This document shows, in pieces, positions 7,996-15,789 of a stretch of DNA of 25,379 nt. The notes under the pieces are model-generated. The model saw nothing but the letters and a program-made list of their open reading frames with translations, was not told the origin of the DNA and did no database searches. Positions within the stretch are counted from its first letter, which is position 1; every line of letters starts with the position of its first letter. Position numbers and translations under genes: made by a program. The stretch is from UBA7803 sp049454295 (lineage in GTDB: Bacteria; Pseudomonadota; Gammaproteobacteria; Pseudomonadales; Azotimanducaceae): the NCBI GenBank assembly GCA_049454295.1, contig JBMTYG010000035.1:1-25379 (forward strand), read 5' to 3'.

Positions 7996-9144
7996 TCAGA
8001 TCCGCGCCCGCACCCATTCGATGATGCGGTCAGCGACGTCGTCCCGCGCGCCGTTGGGGCTCGTGAGGTAGTGATCGCCGTCGATAAACTCGAGGCTTTT
8101 GTCAGCTGCGCCGAGCGCGTCGTAGATGCCGCGCGCATCCCCAGGGAATACGCCGGTGTCGGCCATTGACTGAATCACAAGCGAAGGCACGCGAATCCGG
8201 GCGAGATGCGGAGCGCCGCGGCACTGGGATTCGCGCAGGCTCCACATGGACAGCCAGGTGCGACAGGTGTTGGTTAGCCCGATACCCCGGGGCGAGTAGT
8301 TCGCGGCGCGCGGGTCGCCCGCATAACACACACCCACGGGGCGATTGGAAGGATCCAGATCTCCGTCGAGGAGACGCGGGTCGGCCCACGTGCGGTACAG
8401 ATTGAACGCGCGGTCTTGAAATCCACGGGCTTCCAGCCGCTCGAGCTCAGCGATTGCCCAGTCGGTAATACGCTCGTTGCGTGCGACCTGCGCCGCGCGA
8501 TAGCGGGCGAGAAACGCTGCGCTGTATGGCGGACCGTTGTCCGGATTGAACATGTCGAGTGCGGGGTCGACACTGAAGGGGTCCTGCTCGTCCGTGATCG
8601 CGGGGTCGAACCAATCGGTCAACACCTCTGGACGCCCGGCATGGGCGTTCAGGGATACATAGAGATCGCCGGGCGTTAGCGACAAGACAGCCTCAGGAAG
8701 GCGTAGTCCGCGTGTGGCACGAAGATTCGGCTCGGTAGCCTGGGACTGGTAGGCGCCCATGAGCGAACCGCCGCCGGAATTGCCGATGAGCACGATGCAT
8801 TCGACCCCTGCCGTGGTCTTTAGCCATTCGATCCCGGCGCCAATGTCGATGAGTGCGTGTTCAAGGATAAAAAAAGCTTCGGCCCCGCGGAAGCGCGTGT
8901 TCCAGCCCAGAAAGCCATAGCCGCGGCGGGCGAGATAATCGCCGAGATAATGCTCCGAGAAGTCCACGTTGTAGTGCGAGGCGACAAAAGCCACGCGGGG
9001 GCGTTGTGCGACAGGGTGATGGTAAACCCCTTGGCAGGGCATGAAGCCGGCGCCGTTGCGTCGCGCCGTCGCGGATTCGAGCGAAACGAAGTCCCGCGCG
9101 ATTGCAGTTGATACGTCATCACGCGCGATCGGAGGTGCCTTCAT
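7996..9144 (-). CDS. Alpha/beta-hydrolase family protein
   Basis: The protein is 382 residues. The nucleophile elbow GNSGG places Ser123, and Asp329 and His358 (GDHYLT) complete a plausible triad. There is no signal peptide, so it is probably cytoplasmic. The frame is open further upstream to 9408, but the ATG at 9144 is chosen because upstream residues are low-complexity and Arg/Pro-rich and would overlap the divergent enolase-like gene. It is first in the minus-strand operon and ends 6 bases before the oxidoreductase fusion. This implies co-expression with the redox proteins, but its substrate cannot be read from sequence. Confidence 0.8.
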   Translation of the reverse strand: MKAPPIARDDVSTAIARDFVSLESATARRNGAGFMPCQGVYHHPVAQRPRVAFVASHYNVDFSEHYLGDYLARRGYGFLGWNTRFRGAEAFFILEHALIDIGAGIEWLKTTAGVECIVLIGNSGGGSLMGAYQSQATEPNLRATRGLRLPEAVLSLTPGDLYVSLNAHAGRPEVLTDWFDPAITDEQDPFSVDPALDMFNPDNGPPYSAAFLARYRAAQVARNERITDWAIAELERLEARGFQDRAFNLYRTWADPRLLDGDLDPSNRPVGVCYAGDPRAANYSPRGIGLTNTCRTWLSMWSLRESQCRGAPHLARIRVPSLVIQSMADTGVFPGDARGIYDALGAADKSLEFIDGDHYLTSPNGARDDVADRIIEWVRARI

Positions 9145-9221
9145 GACAGATGTCCGCTGGTTGAGGGCGCGGCGGCGTGAGTACCGGTCGAGCACGTGTA
9201 TGGAATGCAATGGAAGGGAAT

Positions 9222-10598
9222 ATGGTTGACCGCGAATTCGGGTGTCAAGACAATCCGGCGCTTGTTTCCCTCCTCCCGGTGATGAGCATGACGCACGCGG
9301 ACGATATTGTCCTGATCCGTGGTCGGCGCGTGTGGGATTCCCGCGGGCGCCCAACGGTCGAGGCGGAGGTGCATTTGGCGAACGGAGCGGTCGGACGCGC
9401 CATCGCACCAGCAGGTGCCTCCCGTGGTCGGCACGAAGCGCTCGAACTGCGCGACGGCGGCAGCGCCTTTGCGGGGCTGGACGTTGTGCGCGCGGTTGCC
9501 GCGGTGAACGAGTGCATAGGACCGAGTCTCGTTGGGGTATCGGTTCGAGAGCAGGCGGCGATCGATGCCGCGCTCATTGCACTGGATGGCACGCCGAATA
9601 AATCTCGCCTGGGCGCCAACGCGATTGTTGCCGTTTCCCTTGCGTGTCTGCATGCCGCAGCGGCTGCAACGGAGGTGCCGCTGTGGTCTTTGCTGGCAGC
9701 CGGTCGCCCGGTCCGTTTGCCCGTACCAGAGATTCAGATTTTCGGCGGTGGGGCACATGCCGCGCGCCGAGTGGACATTCAGGACTTCATGATCATGTGT
9801 CCCTCGGCGAATAGTTTCGCTGAGGCCCTCGACCGCACTGCAGAAGTTTATCGGGCCGCGGGCGAACTGCTGCGCGCGCGCGGGTTGCTCGCCGGTACCG
9901 CGGACGAGGGCGGCTGGTGGCCGAATTTCCCGAGTAACGATGCGGCGCTCGATTTCCTGGTCGAGAGTATCGAGTGCGCCGGATTTGTGCCCGGGGACGA
10001 GGTCTGGATCTCGCTGGATATCGCCGCCAGTGAATTTTTCGATGGAACTCACTACCGCCTGGCGGTCGATGAGCAGGTGCTCGATCGCGATGGGCTCTGC
10101 GATCTGCTGGGACGTTGGCTTGATCGTTATCCGATTCTCTCGATCGAAGATCCGCTGGCCGAGGACGACACTGATGGAATGTCTGCGTTCACCGCTGCGC
10201 ACGGAGGTCGCGTGCAGATCGTCGGCGACGATCTGCTGGTTACGCACCCGACGCGTGTGAGCGCAGCGATTGCGAACGACTGGTGCAACGCAGTTTTGGT
10301 CAAGGTCAATCAAGTGGGTACGGTGTCCGAGGCCGACGCGGCCTGTCGCGCGGCGATGGCAGCCGGTTGGGGGCGTCTCGTTTCGGCCCGCTCGGGCGAA
10401 AGCGAGGACGTGTCCATCGTCCATCTGGCGACCGGCTGGGATGCCGGGCAGATCAAGGTCGGTTCGTTCGCGCGGTCAGAGCGCATGGCGAAATGGAACG
10501 AATTGCTCAGGATTGAAGAGGCGATGGGCAGCGCCGCGGTCTACGCGGGGTTCGGCGCGCTGCCGACCAGCGTTCGAAGGGATACACTGCGAGCATGA
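9222..10598 (+). CDS. Divergent enolase paralog
   Basis: The protein is 458 residues from the ATG at 9222, chosen for the strong GGAAGGG Shine-Dalgarno at 9212-9218; the ATG at 9282 (no visible ribosome site) would match the usual enolase N-terminus better. Enolase landmarks are clear: the GASRG mobile loop, His179 in GGAHA, Glu229 in DEGG, metal ligands Asp266, Glu309 (SIEDP) and Asp336 (VGDD), Lys361 in VKVNQVG and Lys412 in GQIKVG. Two positions conserved in true enolases differ. The SHRSGETED motif is SARSGESED (His replaced by Ala389), and the Glu of QEFMI is Asp188. The fold and metal site are probably intact, but 2-phosphoglycerate dehydration is uncertain. It overlaps tesB by 4 bases, unlike housekeeping eno, which is commonly beside pyrG. 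Confidence 0.85.
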   Translation: MVDREFGCQDNPALVSLLPVMSMTHADDIVLIRGRRVWDSRGRPTVEAEVHLANGAVGRAIAPAGASRGRHEALELRDGGSAFAGLDVVRAVAAVNECIGPSLVGVSVREQAAIDAALIALDGTPNKSRLGANAIVAVSLACLHAAAAATEVPLWSLLAAGRPVRLPVPEIQIFGGGAHAARRVDIQDFMIMCPSANSFAEALDRTAEVYRAAGELLRARGLLAGTADEGGWWPNFPSNDAALDFLVESIECAGFVPGDEVWISLDIAASEFFDGTHYRLAVDEQVLDRDGLCDLLGRWLDRYPILSIEDPLAEDDTDGMSAFTAAHGGRVQIVGDDLLVTHPTRVSAAIANDWCNAVLVKVNQVGTVSEADAACRAAMAAGWGRLVSARSGESEDVSIVHLATGWDAGQIKVGSFARSERMAKWNELLRIEEAMGSAAVYAGFGALPTSVRRDTLRA

Positions 10599-11494
10599 CG
10601 ACACCGACCCATGCCGAACAGTACGAGCGCGCAGCGCTCTTGCTCAGGATCCTCGATCTCGAGCCCATCGAGCAGAACCTCTATCGGGGTAACAACGAAA
10701 ACCGGGGCGGTTTTCGGCTCTTTGGCGGGCAGGTGCTCGCGCAGGGTATGCGCGCAGCCTGCAACACGGTGGAGGGGCGCAATCCGCATTCGCTCCGTGC
10801 GTATTTCATGCGTGCCGGTGATGCTGAGCGTCCGGTGCTGTATGAGGTCGAGCGAATCCGCGATGGCTCGAGTTTCAGCACTCGACGCGTGGTCGCCATT
10901 CAGCAGGGACAGGCCATCTTCAGCATGGATATCTCGTTCCAGGTGGATGAGGGTGGTTTTGATCACGCGCACCTGATGCCTAACGTCCCGCCGCCCGAAG
11001 AGTGCGAGGACGATATCAGCGTGGTGCAAGCGCTCGCCGCCAAACCCGCGGGGCTCTCGCCGATGGCGGGGCGGCCGCGCCCGTTCGAAATGCGATCGGT
11101 ATTTCGCTTGGGCAGCCCAGCGTGGGAAATGAATCGCTTCTGGAATCCTGTATGGGTTCGTTTCTTAGGCGCGGCTCCTGCCCCAGACAGTGCGCTTGCG
11201 CGCTGTCTGCTGGCGTATGCCTCGGATATGGGGCTTGTGTCCACGGCCACGCTGCCGCATAACGCGAACCTCGCGCGCGACCAGTACCAGATGGCGAGTC
11301 TCGATCACGCGCTCTGGATCCACCGGGCGGTACCGCTCGATGACTGGCTGCTATTCCACAAGCGCACCAGCACGGCTTCGGGTGCACGCGGTCTGTCACA
11401 TGCAGAATTTTTCAGTCGCAAGGGCGAACTCATCGCGTCGGTCACACAGGAAGGCCTCATGCGCGTCAGTCCGAGAAAGTCGTCTTCCCGGTGA
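10595..11494 (+). CDS. tesB: Acyl-CoA thioesterase II
   Basis: The protein is 299 residues, close to the roughly 286 of E. coli TesB. It has the double hot-dog layout and the family signatures FGGQVLAQ (43-50), SYF-type RAYFMRAGD (69-76), LLAYASDM (205-212) and VTQEGLMR (283-290). From memory of the E. coli enzyme, the catalytic Asp/Thr/Gln trio falls at Asp211, Ser235 and Gln285, so Thr is replaced by Ser, a conservative change. It hydrolyses acyl-CoA to free acid and CoA in the cytoplasm. The ATG overlaps the enolase-like stop (ATGA), so the two are translationally coupled. Confidence 0.92.
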   Translation: MTTPTHAEQYERAALLLRILDLEPIEQNLYRGNNENRGGFRLFGGQVLAQGMRAACNTVEGRNPHSLRAYFMRAGDAERPVLYEVERIRDGSSFSTRRVVAIQQGQAIFSMDISFQVDEGGFDHAHLMPNVPPPEECEDDISVVQALAAKPAGLSPMAGRPRPFEMRSVFRLGSPAWEMNRFWNPVWVRFLGAAPAPDSALARCLLAYASDMGLVSTATLPHNANLARDQYQMASLDHALWIHRAVPLDDWLLFHKRTSTASGARGLSHAEFFSRKGELIASVTQEGLMRVSPRKSSSR

Positions 11495-11554
11495 ACCGTC
11501 CCGGGCGTTCTGCATCGGAGTGCCGGTTTATCCGGAGGATGTTGTTGGGACAGC

Positions 11555-12940
11555 TCAGTACCGCTCCTCGATAATCTCGAAGCGCAGCGTTTTTTCTCCG
11601 CTCAAGAGTGCCATCCCGAGCGCATGGTCCATCGGCAGGGGCAGATGGGTCGCATCGGTCGTCAGCTGGTTCCAGGTGGGATCGACGATGAACCAGCCGC
11701 CGTCGGTCTCGATTTCGTTCCAGGCATGGAAGCGGAAGGCAGGTTCTGGATCAGCCTGGTACGCGAGTCCGAAGACCGTGCGCGCGGGTAGCCCGAGGCT
11801 CCGCGCGAGCGTGGTTAGCAGATCCGCGAACTCGGTGCAGTCGCCGCGGCGCGTGCGCAGCAGTTCCAGCACGGACGATGCTGCCTGCGCTTCGTCGTAG
11901 GTCACAAACTCATGCACGAAGTGAGTGAGTGCGGCAACCTGTGCCGCGGGGCTGGTCGCTTCTGCGACCGCCTGTTGCGCAAGTTGCAGAATGTCGGGAT
12001 GGTCCGCCGGGTGGTCCCGGGTCGCCAGTGCCGTCATGCTGGCCGCTGCGCGAGTGGTGCGGTAATCCGAGCGGGTAGCCGCGCGCAGTGTGATGCGGTC
12101 GGGCGCGCCGTCGACCAATTCCGGCCAGAGGGCGGAAGCGCTCACGGATCCCGTTATCGCGAGTGTCAAGGCGCGTAACGCTGAGGGATTCGTCAGTGGT
12201 CGATCGAGCATGACGCGCTGCGCGGGCAGATGCAGCGCCGTGATCGGCGCGAGCGCGGCCTCGCGTTCGACCGCGCGCAGGTCGTAGATGCCGGCGAGTT
12301 TCATGCTGACCGGACGCAGTCGTGCATCCAGCTCGATCAGGCTGCCTGCGTCGCTGTCGACGGTCACGTGGCCGCCTTCATTCGTAATCACGGAGATTGG
12401 GCGCGTGCGCCGAGCCCGCTCCCCGAGATCCAGGGTTTCGACAGTGATGCGTGCTCCGGGTGCTCGAGATTGCGCTTTGAGCCAGCGCTCGAGAGCAAGA
12501 TGATCGTCAAGCGAGAATCCGCCTTCGAAGCGCTGTCCGCGCTGCTCAGTGCCGTCGGCACCGCGGGAATACCAGCGGTAGCCATCGTTTTCCCAGATCA
12601 GGCGTGTGGCATCAACAAGACGCCCGTTGCGATGGGTGGTTTGGCGGGCCTCAATCAGTGCGTGGGGTGGTACGGAAGAGAACTGTAGATGCTCTTCGGT
12701 GCGCATGTCGTTATCGCGCGCCAAGGCGATGCGGAGGTCGCTTTCAAAATGCCAGCGGCCAAGCCAGTCGACCCGGGTACCACTCGACAGGTAGCCGATG
12801 GCACGGGCGCCCTGCTCGATCTGGTACCAGCGCTCGCCGTACAGACCGAGGGCAATCCGGGTGGTGTTCGGTATCAGGAACAGCGCGCAGGCGGCAATGG
12901 TGACCAGGAATATGGCGCCAGTCTTATAAGCCCGAATCAT
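11555..12940 (-). CDS. Transglutaminase-like (papain-fold) exported or membrane-anchored protein
   Basis: The protein is 461 residues from the ATG at 12940. Residues about 8-24 are a hydrophobic N-terminal segment acting as signal or anchor. The C-terminal third is a transglutaminase-like domain: Cys368 in RRGDCTEFADLL, His405 in FRFHAWNEI and Asp420 in FIVDPTWNQ form the triad in the right order and spacing. The N-terminal 300 residues are beta-rich and unassigned. Bacterial members act as proteases, peptidases or amidases rather than classic cross-linkers, and the substrate here is unknown. The frame stays open to 13246, but the upstream part lies over the glnS start and reads as low-complexity, so it is not included. 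It is convergent with tesB (60-base gap) and divergent from glnS. Confidence 0.85.
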   Translation of the reverse strand: MIRAYKTGAIFLVTIAACALFLIPNTTRIALGLYGERWYQIEQGARAIGYLSSGTRVDWLGRWHFESDLRIALARDNDMRTEEHLQFSSVPPHALIEARQTTHRNGRLVDATRLIWENDGYRWYSRGADGTEQRGQRFEGGFSLDDHLALERWLKAQSRAPGARITVETLDLGERARRTRPISVITNEGGHVTVDSDAGSLIELDARLRPVSMKLAGIYDLRAVEREAALAPITALHLPAQRVMLDRPLTNPSALRALTLAITGSVSASALWPELVDGAPDRITLRAATRSDYRTTRAAASMTALATRDHPADHPDILQLAQQAVAEATSPAAQVAALTHFVHEFVTYDEAQAASSVLELLRTRRGDCTEFADLLTTLARSLGLPARTVFGLAYQADPEPAFRFHAWNEIETDGGWFIVDPTWNQLTTDATHLPLPMDHALGMALLSGEKTLRFEIIEERY

Positions 12941-13163
12941 GCGGGGCACCGGTAGCTGATCGTCAATGGCGGCAGTACATAAGGGGAGCGCCCGAGAACG
13001 ATACCCGCGCAACCCGTTGGACGCGAGCGCCCCTGATTGCGTTAGGGTGGGTAGAATCGTTGGCTGCCGCGCAGACCTTGCACGCGGTAAACTTCGTGCC
13101 GACCCATTCCCGCGTGGCACCCAACGGCTCGTCGGTGTGCACGCTCCTGTGACGGTAGCCAGC

Positions 13164-14795
13164 ATGACCTCTGATCTCAATGACTTCATCCGCCAGCGCA
13201 TCATTCGTGAACGCGAGTCTGGACTGTTGCCACAGGGCGTGGTCACCCGCTTTCCGCCAGAGCCAAATGGTTATCTGCATATCGGGCATGCCAAGTCGAT
13301 TCACCTCAACTTCGGCGTTGCCGAGGAGTTTGGCGGATACACGTATCTGCGCTTCGACGATACCAACCCGGTCAAGGAGAGCGACGAATTCGTGCAGGCC
13401 ATCATGCGCGACGTGCGCTGGCTGGGATTCGACTGGGGTTCGCGTCTTACCCATGCGTCGGACTATTTCGAACAGCTGTATCAGTTTGCGATCGAGCTGA
13501 TCGAACAGGGCAAGGCGTACGTGTGCGCTCTGTCCAACGACGAAATGCGCGATATGCGAGGCACGTTGACCGAGCCTGGCCGCGAGAGCCCCTATCGCAA
13601 TCGCCCCGTTGAGGAGAATCTCGACTTGTTCCGTCGCATGCGCGCGGGAGAGTTTGCAGACGGTGCTTTTGTGCTGCGCGCCAAGATCGATATGGCCTCA
13701 CCGAATATCAACATGCGCGATCCGGTCCTGTACCGCATCCGCCATGTGCCTCACCAACGCACCGGGGATGCCTGGCCGATCTACCCCATGTACGACTATA
13801 CGCACTGCATCTCGGATGCCCTTGAGGGCATTACGCACTCGATTTGCACCCTGGAGTTCGAGGACCATCGTCCGCTGTATGACTGGGTGCTCGACAATGT
13901 CTCGGTGAGCTGTCATCCGCCACAGATCGAGTTTTCTCGACTGGGTCTCGAATACACGGTGATGTCCAAGCGCTTTCTGCATCAGCTGGTGGATGAAGGT
14001 TGGGTGGCTGGTTGGGATGACCCGCGCATGCCGACGGTGGCAGGCCTGCGGCGGCGCGGCGTCACCCCGGGTGCAATCCGCGATTTCTGCCATCGAATCG
14101 GGGTAACGAAACAGGACAACACCATCGAGATGAGTCTCTTCGAGTTCTGCGTGCGCCAGGATCTCGAATCATCGGCACCGCGTGGCATGGCAGTACTCGA
14201 TCCGCTGCGCGTCACGATCCGTAATCATCCCGGCGGTCATGAAACCCTGAGCGCGCCGTGGCATCCGCAGGTGCCAGACCTCGGCTCGCGCGAACTGCCG
14301 TTTGGTCCGAGCGTCTTCATCGAGCGTGAGGACTTCAGCGAAGACCCGCCGCCGGGGTACAAGCGCTTGAGGCCGGGTGGTCTCATTCGTCTGCGGTATG
14401 CCTACATCATCCGCTGCGAAGAGATCATTCGCGACGCAACAGGCGCGGTCACAGAACTGATTGCGAGCTACGTGCCAGAGTCGCGCAGTGGTTCCGATAC
14501 GAGCGGGCTCAAACCCCCTGGCGTGATTCACTGGGTCGATGCGACGGGCGGTGTCAGCGCCCGGGTTCGGCTCTACGATCGCCTGTTCCGCGTGCCAGAG
14601 CCGCGGGTGGCTAATCTCGCCGAGGATTTCAACCACGACTCTCTGCGTGAGGTGACCGCCGTGGTGGAGCCTGCAATCATCGCGACCAACAATCTGCGGT
14701 TCCAGTTCGAGCGACTCGGGTATTTCTGTAAGGATTCGGAGATCGCCGACGTGTTCAATCGCACGGTGACCCTGCGCGACAGTTTCAAGCCTTGA
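13164..14795 (+). CDS. glnS: Glutaminyl-tRNA synthetase
   Basis: The protein is 543 residues. It is a class Ib synthetase that charges tRNA-Gln directly. The HIGH motif is HIGH at 39-42 within PPEPNGYLHIGHAKS, and the KMSKS loop is VMSKR at 266-270, which is the normal form for GlnRS. The catalytic and anticodon-binding beta-barrel domains are both present to the C-terminus (LRDSFKP), and the length is near the roughly 554 of E. coli GlnRS. The start is the ATG at 13164 (MTSDLNDFIRQ); the frame is open upstream to 12966 but that part has no similarity to the family. Presence of glnS fits a gammaproteobacterium, since most bacteria use the transamidation route. Confidence 0.97.
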   Translation: MTSDLNDFIRQRIIRERESGLLPQGVVTRFPPEPNGYLHIGHAKSIHLNFGVAEEFGGYTYLRFDDTNPVKESDEFVQAIMRDVRWLGFDWGSRLTHASDYFEQLYQFAIELIEQGKAYVCALSNDEMRDMRGTLTEPGRESPYRNRPVEENLDLFRRMRAGEFADGAFVLRAKIDMASPNINMRDPVLYRIRHVPHQRTGDAWPIYPMYDYTHCISDALEGITHSICTLEFEDHRPLYDWVLDNVSVSCHPPQIEFSRLGLEYTVMSKRFLHQLVDEGWVAGWDDPRMPTVAGLRRRGVTPGAIRDFCHRIGVTKQDNTIEMSLFEFCVRQDLESSAPRGMAVLDPLRVTIRNHPGGHETLSAPWHPQVPDLGSRELPFGPSVFIEREDFSEDPPPGYKRLRPGGLIRLRYAYIIRCEEIIRDATGAVTELIASYVPESRSGSDTSGLKPPGVIHWVDATGGVSARVRLYDRLFRVPEPRVANLAEDFNHDSLREVTAVVEPAIIATNNLRFQFERLGYFCKDSEIADVFNRTVTLRDSFKP

Positions 14796-14808
14796 GGAGA
14801 CCGGCTGC

Positions 14809-15789
14809 ATGAGCACGTTGGCATTGAACACCGGAGCGGGCACCGGGACAGAAGCACGGCGAGCGTGGATGTCTGCCGTCACGCTCATGGAGGTGAGCCC
14901 GCGCGACGGGCTGCAGAACGAGGCTGTGCGCTTGTCCACGGAGGACAAGCTGACGCTGATCCACCGCGCGCTCGATGCGGGCTGCCGTCGTGTCGAGGTG
15001 ACGAGCTTTGCACATCCCAAGGTGGTGCCCCAGATGGCGGACGCTGAGGCGGTCTGCCGCGGACTGCCGCAACGCGGCGATGTCATCTACACGGGATTGG
15101 TGCTCAATCGTCGAGGTTATGAGCGATTGCTCGCGACTGAAAAGCTGGATGAAGCGGGGCTTGTCGTGCCTGCGAGCGAAGCCTTTTGCCAGCGCAATCA
15201 AGGCATGAGTCTGGCGTCGTGCATTGCCATGGCGAAAGACGTGCTTGCCGATGCGCGTCTCCGTGGACTGCGCGCCCAGGCGACCATCGCAGTCGCGTTT
15301 GGCTGCCCCTTCGAGGGCGAGGTTGCGCGTGAGCGCGTGTTCGAAATTGCGGCCGCGCTAGCGGAGGAGGGGCCGGTTGAAATCGGACTTGCGGACACCA
15401 TCGGCGTGGGCGTCCCGGGTCAGGTGCTCGATCTCTTCGGTGGGCTGCACGATCGGCTGGGTGGCGACCTGCCGCTGCGCGCGCATTTTCACGACACGCG
15501 CAACACGGGGATCGCCAATGCGTTCGCCGCGCTGCAGGCCGGTGTGGTCACGCTCGATGCCAGTATCGGTGGCATCGGTGGCTGCCCCTTTGCCCCGAAC
15601 GCATCGGGCAATATCGCGTCCGAGGATTTGGCATACATGCTCGATCGCATGGGGGTGCAAACCGGTGTCTCCCTTGCCGGGCTCATCGACACCGCGGGCT
15701 GGTTGCAGGGCGCCCTCGGCAAGGCACTGCCCTCCATGTTGCTGAAAGCGGGGCCGTTTCCCGCAATCGTCGGTGAGGGTCGGCCATGA
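14809..15789 (+). CDS. mvaB: Hydroxymethylglutaryl-CoA lyase family
   Basis: The protein is 326 residues, a DRE-TIM metallolyase. Catalytic features match HMG-CoA lyase: EVSPRDGLQNE with Arg32/Asp33, the metal-binding His226 and His228 in AHFHDTRNTG, and the signature loop Cys259 in GGIGGCPFAPNASGN. The expected reaction is HMG-CoA to acetoacetate plus acetyl-CoA, the last step of leucine breakdown. A relative acting on citramalyl-CoA or similar cannot be excluded. A GAGGAGA ribosome site precedes the ATG. It starts 13 bases after glnS and overlaps the CoA-transferase gene by 4 bases, so the two last proteins are coupled. Confidence 0.9.
   Translation: MSTLALNTGAGTGTEARRAWMSAVTLMEVSPRDGLQNEAVRLSTEDKLTLIHRALDAGCRRVEVTSFAHPKVVPQMADAEAVCRGLPQRGDVIYTGLVLNRRGYERLLATEKLDEAGLVVPASEAFCQRNQGMSLASCIAMAKDVLADARLRGLRAQATIAVAFGCPFEGEVARERVFEIAAALAEEGPVEIGLADTIGVGVPGQVLDLFGGLHDRLGGDLPLRAHFHDTRNTGIANAFAALQAGVVTLDASIGGIGGCPFAPNASGNIASEDLAYMLDRMGVQTGVSLAGLIDTAGWLQGALGKALPSMLLKAGPFPAIVGEGRP

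Noticed and set aside
9200..9215. Direct repeat ATGGAA-TGCA-ATGGAA between the divergent hydrolase and enolase-like genes as an operator.
   Set aside because: It is short, overlaps the ribosome site of the enolase-like gene and has no second example in the window.
9141..10424. A 427-codon open frame on the minus strand opposite the enolase-like gene.
   Set aside because: It is an antisense shadow in GC-rich DNA; the plus-strand product has full enolase motifs and the antisense peptide shows none.
11515..11540. CCGG-TTTAT-CCGG between tesB and the transglutaminase-like gene as a terminator.
   Set aside because: The stem is only 4 base pairs and no T-run follows on either strand.
12966..13163. 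66-codon upstream extension of glnS.
   Set aside because: The residues do not resemble GlnRS and the ATG at 13164 gives the normal family start.
13959..13973. VMSKR in GlnRS as a degenerate KMSKS motif.
   Set aside because: VMSKR is the normal form of this loop in GlnRS.
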